Source of the DNA: JADJOY01 sp016713535 [NCBI: Deltaproteobacteria bacterium] | GTDB lineage: Bacteria; JADJOY01 | Length of the DNA: 64,000 nucleotides | Reading direction: 5' to 3' | Assembly (NCBI GenBank): GCA_016713535.1 | Contig: JADJOY010000008.1 | Location: 124,001 to 188,000 of the forward strand | Part shown: positions 37,162-48,059 of the stretch, piece by piece | Layout of the letters: every line of letters begins with the position of its first letter | Numbering within the stretch: position 1 is the first letter of the stretch | Notes under the pieces: model-generated | What the model was told of the DNA's origin: nothing | The model's database searches: none | The model's input: the letters and a program-made list of their open reading frames with translations, nothing else | Position numbers and translations under genes: made by a program

Positions 37162-40100
37162 ATGGCCAACGACCCCCCCGCGCGCTCCGCTGCCGCGCTG
37201 ACGCGCGTCGCGCGCTACCGCGTGGGTGGATCGACCCGTCAGCTCGTCCTCGTGCTGCTCGCCGGCCTCGCGAGCCTGGCGTTGGCCGTGACGGTCCAGG
37301 CCCTCCACGGGCATCCCCCGGGGCTGGTGCTGCTCTTGGTGCCCGTCCTCGCCGCGGCGTGGATCGGCGGGCTCGTCGCGGGTGTCGCGGCCACCGCGGT
37401 CTGCGCGCTGCTCGCTGACCTCGTGCTCATCGAGCCGAGGCTGAGCTTGGTGATCGGCGACCCCGAGCGGCTCCTCGAGTGGCTCTGCATGGTCGGTACC
37501 GGCGTGTTCGCGAGCGTCGTCTGCGAGGCGCAGCGGCGCACCCGGCAGGCAGCGGAGCGCGACGCCGCGATCCGCGATGCGGTCCTCGCCAACCTCGGCG
37601 AGGCGGTGGTGGCGACCACGCCGGACGGCCGGATCTGGCTGATGAACCCGGAGGCGGCGCGGCTCTGCGGCCACTCGCCCGAGGAGGCCCACGGCCGTGC
37701 CCTGCGGGACGTGTGCGACGCGATCGCGCCCGAGCCGCGGTCGGGAGGGGTCTTGGATCCGCCCACGGACGGCGTCGACGGGCGACGGCGCATCTGCCTT
37801 CGAACGCCGCGAGGTGAGGTCCCGGTCGAGTGGCGCGAGCGGGTGGTTTGCGACGAGGGGGGCGACGAGCTGGCCTCGGTCATCGTGGTCCGGGACCTGA
37901 GCGCCGCCGAGGACGCACGCCGCGAGCGCGAGAGTCTCGAGACCCGCCTCGCGGACGTCGCGGCGACGGCCCCGGGGGTCCTCTACACGTTCCGCCGCGA
38001 GCCGGATGGCGCGATGTCGTTCCCGTACGTGAGCCCGGGGATCGAGGCGCTGTTCGGGCTGACCGCAGAGCGGGTGCAGGGGTCCGCCGAGGCCGCCTGG
38101 GAGCGGGTCTTCCCCGAGGACGCGCAGCGGATGATGGCGGCCAGCGACGAGTCGATTGCGACGCTCTCACCGTGGCGGGTCGACTTCCGGGTCGCGCACC
38201 CGACCCGCGGCGAGGTCACCATCGCCGCGAACGCCATCCCCCACCGTGAGCCCGACGGCGCGGTGGAGTGGCACGGCGTGCTCGTCGAAGTGACCGACCG
38301 TGTCCGGGCCACCCGCGCGCTGGAGGCGAGCGAGGCGCGGTTCAGGTCGTACGTCGAGAGCGCGCCGGACGCGGTGATCGTGCTGGACGCGGAGGGGAGG
38401 TTCGTCGACTTCAACGCCGCGACGCAGGCGCTCTACCGTTGCACCGCAGAGCAGCTGCGGCGCTCGTCGATGAGGGACTTCGTGCATCCGGAGGACGCCG
38501 AGCGCGCCGCCGAGACGCGCCGCCGGGAGCAGGTCGACGGGCTCGCCGGCGGCGAGTTTCGCAACGTGACCGCCGACGGGCGCACCATCTGGGTGGCGGT
38601 GCGCGGGGTGCCACTCGCGGACGGGCAGAGTCTCGTGTACCTGCGCGACATCACCGCGAGCCGCCAGGCGGCGCGGGTGCTCGCCGAGGAGGAGGCCCGA
38701 TTCCGCTCGTACGTGGAGAACGCCCCCGACGCGATCATCGTCATCGACGAGGACGGTCACTTCCTCGACTTCAACCACGCCGCGCTCGAGCTCCACAACT
38801 GCACGGCCGAGGAGCTGGCGAGCGCCACGATCTTCGACTTCATGCCCCCGGATGAGCGGCCCCACGCCGAGCGGAACCGCGCCCGAGAGCGCGAGGCGGG
38901 CCAGGTCGAGGCCGAGTTCCAGGTCCTTCCCAGCGGGCGTGAGCCGGTCTGGGTGGCGCTGCGCGGTGCCCGCCTCGACGACCGCACCAGCTTGGCCTAC
39001 CTGCGCGACGTGACCGAGCGCCACCGCGCGGCCGAAGCGCTCGCCGCGAGCGAGGCGCGCTTCCGCTCGTACGTGGAGCGTGCGCCGGACGGCATCGTCG
39101 TCCTTGGGCCGAAGGCCCGCTTCCTCACCTTCAACGAGGCCGCGGCGCGGACCTTCGGCTACACGTCCGAGGAGTTCAGGCGCCTCGCTGTCGCGGACCT
39201 CGTCGCGGACGAGGACCGCGGCGCCATGGCCGAGGCGGCCGCGCGCTTCGTGGAGGAGGGCAGCATCGAGGGCGAGTGGCGTCACCGCACCAAGGGATCG
39301 CGGCCGGATCTGGGTGGCGTTCCGTGCCACCCGACTCGACGACGGCACCGCCCTCGCGTACCTGCGCGACGTGACCGAGCGCCACCTCGCCGCGGACGCC
39401 CTGGCCGCCAGCGAGGCGCGGTTTCGCTCCTACGTCGAGATGGCGCCCGATGGCGTGATCGTGGTCAGCCCGGAGGGGCGGTTCCTGGACTGGAACCCGG
39501 CGACGACGGCGATGCTAGGCCGCAGCGACGAGCAGATCCGGTCCCTTCAGGCCCTCGAGGCGTTCGTGCCGGACGATCGCGAGCGCGTGGCCGCCGACAT
39601 CGAGCGATTGTTCGGTGGCGAGGTCGTCGAAGGCGAATACCGGCTGCTGCGTGCGGACGGCGTCGTGTCCTGGGCGCTGATCCGCGCCTCGCGGCTCAGC
39701 GACGGCACCGGCCTCGCCTACGTCCGCGACATCACGGCGCGCCGCCACATCGAGGAGGCGGTCCACGAGAGCGAGGCGCGGCTCAAGGGGATCATCGACT
39801 CGGCGATGGACGGGATCGTCTCGATCGACGAGGAGCAACGCATCGTGGTCCTCAACCCGGCTGCGGAGCGGATGTTCGGCACCCACCTCGGCGAGGTGCG
39901 CGGTCAACCGGTGGCGGTGCTGCTTCCCGAGGAGAAGCGCGAGGGCCACACCCGGCAGGTCGAGGCGTTCGCTCGCGGCGTGATCTTGCGCCGCCAGATC
40001 GTGGCGCAGACCCAGGTGTTCGGCCGGCGCGCGAGCGGCGAGCTGTTCCCCATCGAGGCGTCGATCTCGCAGGTACGGATCGGCGAGCGCAAGCCCTTCA

Positions 40101-41665
40101 CGGCCGTGATCCGCGACATCAGCGGCCGCCTGAAGGCGCAAGAGGCGCTGCGCGAGAGCGACGAGCGCTTCCGCCAGCTCGCCGACAACGTCCGCGAGGT
40201 GTTCTGGCTCAGCGACCTCGCCACCGACGTGGTGATCTACGTGAGCCCGGCCTACGAAACCGTGTGGGGCCGACCCTGCGCGAGCCTCTACGCGACGCCG
40301 ACCGACTGGGCCGAGGCGATCCACCCCGAAGACCGCGCGCGGGTGCTTGCCGCGCGTGGTCGTCAGGCGCTCGGGACGTACGACGAGGTGTACCGGATCT
40401 TGCGCCCGGACGGATCCGTGCGCTGGATCCGCGACCAAGCGGTCCCGGTGCGTGACCCGGACGGGCGCGTGATCCGCATCGCCGGCGTCGCCGAGGACGT
40501 GACCGAACGGCGCGAGCTCGAGAGCCAGCTCCGCCAGACCCAGAAGATGGAGTCGATCGGGCTCCTGGCGGGTGGGGTGGCCCACGACTTCAACAACCTG
40601 CTCACGGTGATCGGTGGCAACACCGAGCTCTTGCTCGCGGACTTGCCGCCGAACGGCGAGCCGCACGGGCTCGCAGCCGAGATCCAGGCCGCCGGCGAGC
40701 GTGCCGCGTCGTTGACCCGTCAGCTACTCGCCTTCAGCCGCCAGCAGGTGCTCGAGCCGCAGGTCCTCGACCTCAACGCCGTGGTCACCGACACCGAGAA
40801 GATGTTGCGGCGCCTGGTGGGTGAGGACATCGTGCTCACCACCCACCTCGCGACCGGCAATGCTCGGGTGAACCTCGACCCCGGCCACCTCGCGCAGGTG
40901 ATCATGAACCTGGCGGTCAACGCTCGCGACGCCATGCCGCGGGGCGGGCGCTTGGTCATCAGCACCAGCGCCGTCGAGCGCTCTGCGGCGTACGCCGAGC
41001 GACACCCGAAGGTGAAGCCTGGGCGGTACGTCGTCCTGAGCGTCGCCGACACAGGATCCGGCATGACGGCAGAGGTCCGCGAGCGGGTGTTCGAGCCGTT
41101 CTTCACGACCAAGTCCGCTGGCCGCGGCACCGGCCTCGGGCTGGCGGTGGTGCACGGCATCGTCGAGCAGAGCGGCGGCCACCTCGAGCTCGACTCGGAA
41201 GTCGGAGTGGGCTCGACCTTCAGGTTGTGCTTCCCGGCGGTCATCGAGTCGATCGCGGCGCGAATCGACGGCCAGGCCGAGTCCGGCACGCGCGGTACCG
41301 AGACCATTCTGATGGTGGAGGACGAGGAGACCGTGCGGCGGCTCGGCGAGCGCGTGCTCAAGTCGTACGGCTACCGCGTGCTCACGGCGGTGGATGGGCG
41401 TCACGCGCTCGAGGTGCTGGCGGCCACGAGGCTCCCGATCGACATCCTCGTGACAGATGTGGTGATGCCGAACATGGACGGACGCGAGCTCAGTGACCGG
41501 CTCCGGACCCAGCAGCCGACGCTCAAGGTGCTCTACACCAGCGGCTACACCGACGACGCCGTGATCCGCCACGGCGTGGACCACGCCGAGGTGGCATTCC
41601 TGCAGAAGCCGTACACGCCGTTGGTGCTCGTACGCAAAGTGCGCGACCTCCTCGACCGCTCGTGA
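37162..41665 (+). CDS. Multi-PAS hybrid histidine kinase with DUF4118-like membrane domain (frameshifted near 39295)
   Basis: About 1,500 residues when repaired. The N-terminal ~110 residues hold a four-helix DUF4118-like (KdpD-type) membrane unit. Eight PAS domains follow; four successive ones begin with nearly the same words (EARFRSYVESAPD, EARFRSYVENAPD, EARFRSYVERAPD, EARFRSYVEMAPD), showing recent module duplication. HisKA has its His in GGVAHDFNNLLTVIGG (codon at about 40583), HATPase has NLAVNARDAMPRGG and GTGLGLAVVHGIV, and the C-terminal receiver carries DILVTDVVMPNMDG. One G too many in CAAGGGATC at about 39295 splits PAS five. ATG 37162 is the preferred start. It is divergent from the sulfotransferase-like operon. 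Architecture resembles CckA-type kinases; the signal is unknown. Confidence 0.9.
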
Positions 41666-41880
41666 TTCCTCGGCGCCGGTGAGCTCGCTGAGCCCCGCTG
41701 GGCCGTGGCCGCGACATCGAGGGCCCCCTGCTCACGAGGGCCCTGGAGCCGTCCCGCCCGCCCGCTCGATGGGCTCGTCACACTCGGAGAGGACTGGGGA
41801 CGGGGCAGGGATTTCCCGCGTTTTCGGTGGGCGTTACTCTGAGCGGGCTCTGCTCTCGGCTCGCCCGCGATCGGCTCTCG

Positions 41881-43665
41881 ATGACTCCTTCGCTGCGTCG
41901 CATCGCGGCGCGAACCGCCGCGCTCTATGCCGCCGCCGCCGGGCTGTGGATCGTCGGCTCGGACTGGCTCGTCGACCTGCTGGTCCGCGACCCGCACTCG
42001 GTTCGAGCGCTGCAGACCTACAAGGGCTGGTTCTTCGTCGCCTGCACGGCGGCGCTGCTCTACTTCACGCTGCGCGCCCAGCTCGGGCGTTTCGCCGCCG
42101 AGTCGGCGGCGCGGCGCGCGGCCGAGGACGAGCTACGCACCGCCGACGAGCGTCTGCGGCAGGTCGTCGAGAGCATCCGCGAGGTGTTCTGGCTGCGCGA
42201 CGCACGTGGCGGCCGCATCGAATACGTGAGCCCCGCGTACGAGAGTGTGTGGGGCGGCCCGCGGCGCCCTCCTCGCGGACCCCGCGGAGTGGCTCGACGC
42301 GGTTCACCCGGACGACCGCGAGCGCGTCGCGGCGCTGGCGTCGAGCGCGGCGTCGGGTGAGGCCCACGACGTCGAGTACCGGATCCACAGGCTCGACGGA
42401 GCGGTGCGGTGGGTGCGCGAGCTCGCGTACCCGGTGCGCGACCCGGCGGGCGCGGTGGTGCGCGTCAGCGGGGTGGCGGAGGACGTGACCGAGCGGCGCG
42501 CGCTCCTCGACCAGCTCCAGCAGACCCAGCGCCTCGAGTCGATCGGACTGCTCGCGGGCGGCGTCGCCCACGACTTCAACAACCTCCTCACGGTGATCTC
42601 CGGGAACGTCGAGCTGCTGTTGCTCGATCTCGACGGACAGCCCGACCTCGCGGCACTCGCCACCGACATCCAGCGTGCCGGCGAGCGTGCCGGCTGGCTG
42701 ACCCGTCAGCTCCTCGCGTTCAGCCGCCGCGAGGTGCTCGAGCCGCGCGTGCTCGACCTGGACGCGGTGGTGGTGGACACCGAGAAGATGCTGCGCCGCT
42801 TGCTCGGCGAGGACGTCGAGTTCGAGACGCACCTCGGGGCCAGCGGCGCCTACCTGCGCGCCGACCCCGGCCACCTCGTCCAGGTGCTGATGAACCTCGC
42901 GGTCAACGCTCGCGACGCGATGCCGCGGGGCGGACGGCTACGCATCTCGACGGGGTGGTGTCTCGCGATGGCTCGGACGCCCCTCGACTGCCCGGGCTCG
43001 AGCCGGGTCGCTACGTCGAGCTGGTGGTCGCGGACAGCGGCTGCGGCATGAGCGGCGAGGTCCGGGCGCGGCTGTTCGAGCCGTTCTTCACGACCAAGGG
43101 CCCGGGGCGCGGGACCGGCCTCGGCCTCGCGGTGGTGCATGGCATCGTGCGGCAGAGCGGAGGGCACGTCGAGGTCGAGTCCGCGCCGGGGCAGGGGACC
43201 CGCTTCCACCTGTGGTTCCCAATCTGCACCGCCGGCGTGAGCGATCCCGCGGGACGCGCGACGAACCCGCGGGGCAGTGAAGAGGTGCTGCTGGTGGAGG
43301 ACGACGAGAGTGTCCGCCGCCTCGCCGCGCGCGGACTCGAGAGCCTCGGCTACGCGGTGACGCTCGCGGATGGCTCCGCGACGGCGCTCGAGGCACTCGA
43401 CACCCGCAAGACCTCGTTCGACATCCTCGTCACCGACGTGGTGATGCCCGGGCTCGACGGTCGGGAACTGGCGGACGCCGCGCTCGCGCGCTGGCCGTCG
43501 ATGCGGGTGCTGTTCACCAGCGGCTACACCGACGACGCGGTGGTGCGGCGCGGCGTGCTGCAGCGCGAAGTGCCGTTCCTGCAGAAGCCCTATACGGCGG
43601 TGGCGCTGGCACGGAAGATCCGCGAGGTGCTCGACGCCTCCGCCCCGGCGCGCTCGAGCTCGTGA
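41881..43665 (+). CDS. PAS hybrid histidine kinase, paralogue of the preceding kinase (two frameshifts)
   Basis: About 594 residues when repaired. Two membrane helices (AALYAAAAGLWIVGSDWLVD and WFFVACTAALLYFTL) are followed by one PAS domain (REVFWLRDARGGRIEYVSPAYE), HisKA (GGVAHDFNNLLTVISG), HATPase ([32 protein letters not shown]) and a receiver (DILVTDVVMPGLDG). The PAS-to-receiver part is very close to the last part of the kinase just upstream, so one arose from the other by tandem duplication. One base is extra near 42255 (after VWGG) and one is missing near 42955 (between RLRIST and VSRDGSDAPRLPG). The start is ATG 41881. The receiver fused at the C-terminus suggests CckA-like control. 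Confidence 0.85.
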
Positions 43666-44016
43666 TGTTCGCGCCGCATCCGCGGTCGCTTCGAGCACTT
43701 CGGTTGGCGGCTGCAAACCGCCGTGTGCGCGCGGCTCGCCAGCCGTCGAGCGCTTGACGGGCACGCGCGTGTCTCTGCCCGGGGGTGCCCCAACCGGTGC
43801 ACGAGCGTCACGGCGCCGCCACACCCCCAACCGCGCGAAAGCGCCGTGAATGATCCGAGCTGAAAAACCCGGCCCCGCCGCGTTTGACGGGTCCACCCTT
43901 CGGCCCGTCATCGGCGTGACGAAACGCTCGGGCGGCTTCGACCTTGCTCTACGGCCATCCGAGCCGCCCGGGCCGCGAGGGACGCGGCCCATCGAGACGA
44001 CTCGCCGGGGTGAGTC
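43666..44016 (+). other. Intergenic region with a TTGACGGG repeat and a 7-bp inverted repeat
   Basis: No gene is supported in these 351 bases. TTGACGGG occurs at 43754-43761 and again at 43884-43891. The second copy forms a perfect inverted repeat, TGACGGG (43885-43891) with CCCGTCA (43904-43910), around a 12-base loop. It lacks a T-run, so it is not a standard terminator and may be an operator for the lipoprotein hydrolase gene downstream. Confidence 0.35.
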
Positions 44017-45716
44017 ATGGCCACGACTTCGATCGCAGGCGCGGTCGGCCGCGCGCAGCCATCGTCCTTTCACGGTTCTGGAAGCCGTCGCGTCGCGCGC
44101 ACGCTCGGCCTGGCGTGGCTCGCAATGCTGGTAGCGTGCCCGGACGGCCAACCGCCGCACTTCGAGGGGATCCTTGCGGTGACCTCGTTCCACCGCGGCG
44201 ACGGCACGCCGGTGCTGCGCGTCGAGTGGAAGCGAGCCTACGACGCGACCGCCTTCTCGTTTCGCGTGCTCGCCGCGGTGGGGCGTAATCCGGACACGAG
44301 CGCTTCGTCCCCGGACGAGCTCGCGAGCCCCGGCCCCGAGGTCCTGTCGCTGGAGGTGGATCCCCGCACGCTCTTCGGTGGCGCGCCGCCTGCTGACTAC
44401 CGCTCGCGCGAGGTCCGCTTCGCCGTGGCCGCTACCGACGACGACGGCATGACGACGGTCAGCGCGGTGCAGTCGATCGTGCCCGCCGCCGAGGACGCGT
44501 GCGGCTGCGGGCTCGCGCCGTCGGTGAACGTGCCAGGCCCTGGCGCCGTGCCGTTCTTCGCCGCGTGTACGTGGACACGCGTGGAAGGTGCCGAGGCCTG
44601 CCACTGGACCGCGCGCACGGACGTGGCCAACCCCGACCCCGCCGAGCCCGATCCACTGGGCCTGCTGCGCGCCGAGGTCTACTTCCATCCGCTGGCGTCG
44701 GCGGGCCGGCCGGTGGTGCTCACGCTCCACGGCGGCACGGCGTACAGCGCCCTCGGGCTCGAATACGCGAGCGTCGCGATCGCGAGTAACGCCGTGGTGG
44801 GCGAGGGCGGCGACCACGCGCGCGGCACTCTGGTGATCGCCCCCCAGATGCGCGACGCGTTCGCGGGCGACGTCGGCACGACCGCGGAAGGCGAGGAGAT
44901 CGCGCGGGTCGAGAGCGTGATCGCCGTGATGGGCTTCTTCGAGGACCTGGTGACTCCTGGCCGCCCGCGGTACCAGAGCGCGCTCGCGAGCCTGCTCGCG
45001 GCGGACTTCGGCAGGATCGCGGTCTCGGGCGGCTCGGACGGCGGCATCACGTCGGTGGCCGTCGCCGCCACGCCGCCGGGACCGCTGCCGTTCCCCCACG
45101 GCGACCTGCTCTTCCCCGTGGTGCCGTTCCGCGATCGCATCCGCGCCGCGTTCATCGTAGCGCCCGGCGCCACGGCGAGCCCCACGCCATGAACCTCAAG
45201 GACACGGCCACCTCGAGCGGTGGGCAGATGACGGTGCCGGTCGCGGTGATGGCCGACGAGAAGGATCTCACCGACTCGGCCGCCACCGCCGAGAAGACCT
45301 ACGCCTACATGACCATCGACGATCCGGACCCGTCGTCACCGGGGAAAGACCGCTTCCTGTACCGGGTGCGCAACGGCCAGGACGACGTGGTGCCGTCGCG
45401 CAACGTCCACGTTTGCCTCGCCGACCCGCGCGGGTTCCCCGAGGCCTACGAGTGCGACGACGAGTTCGGGATCACCGTCCTCGGCCTGCCGATCGAGCCG
45501 TCCATGCTCGACCACCACCGCCTGGTCCGCCACCACGCGCGCCAGTTCCTGGATCGCTACCTGCGCGGCGACACGTCGATCACCCGCGGCGTGCTGGTCG
45601 CACCGTGGTTCTCGCCGAGCCATCCGGGACCCGCGGACGGCGCTCCCGTGAACGGCTACGACGCGGATGGCTACCCGGTCCCCGTCGCCGTGGAGGTGAC
45701 CGGCCCGGCGGCGTGA
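44017..45716 (+). CDS. Alpha/beta-hydrolase-like lipoprotein (frameshifted near 45185)
   Basis: About 566 residues when repaired. The N-terminus has a basic leader and hydrophobic core ending in LAMLVACPDG, a lipoprotein signal. Residues ~40-165 form an Ig-like beta region, then a Cys-containing patch (DACGCGL, FFAACTW). The hydrolase-like part has VVLTLHGGTAYSALG as oxyanion segment and IAVSGGSDGG as the nucleophile elbow. VPVAVMADEKDLTDS and LDHHRLVRHHARQFLDRYL could give the acid and His. One base is missing just before 45189, where SPTP-stop should continue as AMNLKDTATSSGG. It is probably a secreted or outer-membrane esterase or peptidase. No close family is recognised. Confidence 0.65.
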
Positions 45717-45877
45717 GACGAAGGCCACCGCGCCGGCTCGCAGCGAGCGCGCCGCCGGTAGGGGCACCCTGGGCGGGGCACGGCGGTTGCTCTATTTTCT
45801 GAGGATTGCGGGGATCCCCGATGCTCGGGGAATGCAGTCGTTCTCCCACCCCGGTCCCCTGGAAAGGAGCAACTCTC

Positions 45878-46968
45878 GTGAGGATTCGTGTCTCTTCGTG
45901 GCTGGTAACGATGCTCGTGGCGGCGTCGGCGATCGGACTCTGGACGGCTCCGGCCGCGCGCGCGGAGGCCCCCGGCGTGGCCCCCTGGGAAGCCCAGAAC
46001 CCGGTCAAGCCGTTACCGGCCGAGCCCCTCGGCGTCACCGGCAAGCTCCTCGCGCTACCGAACCCGCCCACTCCCGAGACGGTGCGACTGGGTCGCTGGC
46101 TCTACTTCGACAAGCGCCTCTCGGCCGACGGCACTCTTTCGTGCGCGAGCTGCCACAAGCCCGAGAATGCGTTCTCGGAGACCACGCCGGTCTCGACTGG
46201 TATCCGCGGCCAGAAGGGCGGCCGCAAGGCGCCGTCGTTCGTGAACCAGGCGTGGACCCTGGCGCCGGTGTTCTTCTGGGACGGCCGCGCCGCGTCGCTC
46301 GAGGATCAGGCCCTCGGTCCGGTCGCGAACCCGATCGAGATGGGCAACACCCACGAGGCGATGCTCGCGACCCTCAAGGGGGTCAAGGGCTATCCCGGCT
46401 ACTTCCAGGAGGCGTTCGGCCGACCAGAACATCACCAGGGCGGGTCGCCAAGGCGATCGCCGACTACGAGCGCACCCGGATGAGCGGCAACTCCCCCTAG
46501 GACAAGTGGAGGAGGCGGGCTTGCCGAGGAAGGCGCCGATCGCAGGTGGTGAAGAACGGCAGCAACCTGTTCTTCGGCAAGGCGCTGTGCATGACCTGCC
46601 ACCTCGGCCCCAACTTCACCGACAGCCAGTTCCACAATCTCGGGGTGGGCTGGGACGCGGCGGCCAACAAGATGAAGGACGAAGGTCGCGTGAAGATCAG
46701 CGGCAAAGCCGAGGACACCGGCGCCTTCAAGACGCCGACGGTCCGTGACGTCGCCAAGCACGCGCCGTACATGCACGACGGCTCGGTGGCCACCCTCAAG
46801 GACGTCGTCGAGCACTACAACAAGGCCGGCAACCCCAACCCGCACCTCGATCCGCGGATGGTGAAGCTCAACCTCTCGGCGACCGAGGTCGACGAGCTCG
46901 TGGCGTTCATGGAAGCGCTGAACGGCGAGGGCTACCAGGACACGGTACCGACCGCATTCCCCCAGTGA
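45878..46968 (+). pseudogene. MauG/cytochrome c peroxidase-family dihaem protein, broken by a frameshift and an in-frame TAG
   Basis: A dihaem peroxidase of about 360 residues. GTG 45878 has AAAGGAG 8 bases upstream, and the signal peptide ends at APAARAEAP. Haem motifs are CASCH (SADGTLSCASCHKPENAF) and CMTCH (FGKALCMTCHLGPNF); FFWDGRAASLEDQA and HAPYMHDGSVATLKDVVEHY are family-typical. The frame shifts at about 46425-46445, before RVAKAIADYERTRMSGNSP. At 46498-46500 the codon following SGNSP is TAG where the family normally has Tyr (SPYDKW), and the same frame then continues through DKW to the second haem motif and the end. The two lesions make it a pseudogene or an error-bearing stretch. 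It is a second peroxidase besides that at 24194. Confidence 0.8.
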
Positions 46969-47101
46969 GCCGAGCAGCGGCTCGCGGGGAGGGGACACCG
47001 CCCTCGCACTACGACGGTACGACGATCCGGGCTCGTAGCGACGGGGGCACCATCCCCCGTCGCCGGCCCCGGATCCGAGGTGCCAACGCCGCGCGGGGCT
47101 C

Positions 47102-48034
47102 TCAGCAGGGCGCTTCGCGACGGAATCCCTGGCGGCGGCACACACGGGTGCCGGCGGCTCCGGCGAGGACCTCCGCAGCTTGCTCGAGGGCGCCGATTGC
47201 AGCGAAGCGGCCAGTGACCGCGGCGAACCGGCACGCGGCCTCGACCTTCGGCCCCATCGAGCCGGGCGGGTAGCTCCGCGCGCGCAGCTCCTCGGGCGTG
47301 GCGTCGCGGATCGGGCGTGGGTCGTCGGTACCGAAGCCGTCATAGACCGCGTCCACGTCGGTGAGGAGCAAGAGCGCATCCGCGCGCAGCCCGTCGGCGA
47401 GGAGCGCCGCGGACAGGTCCTTGTCGATCACCGCCTCGACCCCCTCGAGGCCGCCGCTCGCGGTCACCGTGACCGGGATGCCGCCGCCGCCACCACACAC
47501 CACCACCACGCCCGCGTCGAGGAGCAGCCGGATCGTGCCGAGCTCGCGGATCCGGCGCGGCTCCGGGGACGCCACCACCCGCCGCCAGCGCTCGCCGTCA
47601 CGGGCGAAGCGATAGCCGAGGGTCTGGGTCAGGCGATCGGCCTCGGCGGCCCCGTACCCGGGGCCGATCGGCTTGGTGGGTGTGAGGAACGCCGGATCGC
47701 TGCGGTGAACCTCGACCTGGGTGAGCAGCGTCGCGATCTCGCGCTGTGGTAGCTCGCGGGCGAGCTCCTGCTCGATCAGGTAGCCGATCAGCCCTTCGCT
47801 CTCGGCGTCGAGCACGTCGAGCGGCCACTCGCGCGACTCCGACACAGCATTCGCCTGCAGCGCGAGCAGCCCCACTTGCGGGCCGTTGCCGTGCGTCACA
47901 ACCAGCGCATGCTCGCGCGCGATCGGCGCGAGCGCGCGCGCGGCGTCGCGGACGTGGGCGCGCTGGGTGCTCACGGAGAGGGGCTCGCCGCGCCGCGCGA
48001 GCGCATTGCCGCCGAGCGCCGCGACGACCTTCAA
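47102..48034 (-). CDS. arcC: Carbamate kinase
   Basis: A 310-residue amino-acid-kinase-family enzyme that converts carbamoyl phosphate and ADP to carbamate and ATP, or the reverse. Motifs: VVAALGGNAL at the N-terminus, VTHGNGPQVGLLALQ for carbamate/phosphate binding, VVCGGGGGIPV, EAVIDKDLSAALLA and LLLLTDVDAVY. The length is normal for the family. The start is TTG 48034, 25 bases after the stop of the ornithine carbamoyltransferase gene. It is the last gene of a four-gene minus-strand unit with a SulP transporter and a cDPG-synthase-like GTPase. Arginine deiminase and agmatine deiminase genes are not in the window, so the source of carbamoyl groups is open. Confidence 0.92.
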   Translation of the reverse strand: MKVVAALGGNALARRGEPLSVSTQRAHVRDAARALAPIAREHALVVTHGNGPQVGLLALQANAVSESREWPLDVLDAESEGLIGYLIEQELARELPQREIATLLTQVEVHRSDPAFLTPTKPIGPGYGAAEADRLTQTLGYRFARDGERWRRVVASPEPRRIRELGTIRLLLDAGVVVVCGGGGGIPVTVTASGGLEGVEAVIDKDLSAALLADGLRADALLLLTDVDAVYDGFGTDDPRPIRDATPEELRARSYPPGSMGPKVEAACRFAAVTGRFAAIGALEQAAEVLAGAAGTRVCRRQGFRREAPC

Positions 48035-48059
48035 GCGGCCACTCGCCGCCGCGCCGCGC

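Noticed and set aside
43885-43910. Rho-independent terminator after the second kinase
   Set aside because: The hairpin has no following T-run and lies 220 bases after the stop, so it is kept only as a possible operator.
42850-45099. 749-residue minus-strand open frame across the second kinase and hydrolase
   Set aside because: It spans two unrelated plus-strand genes and has no domain.
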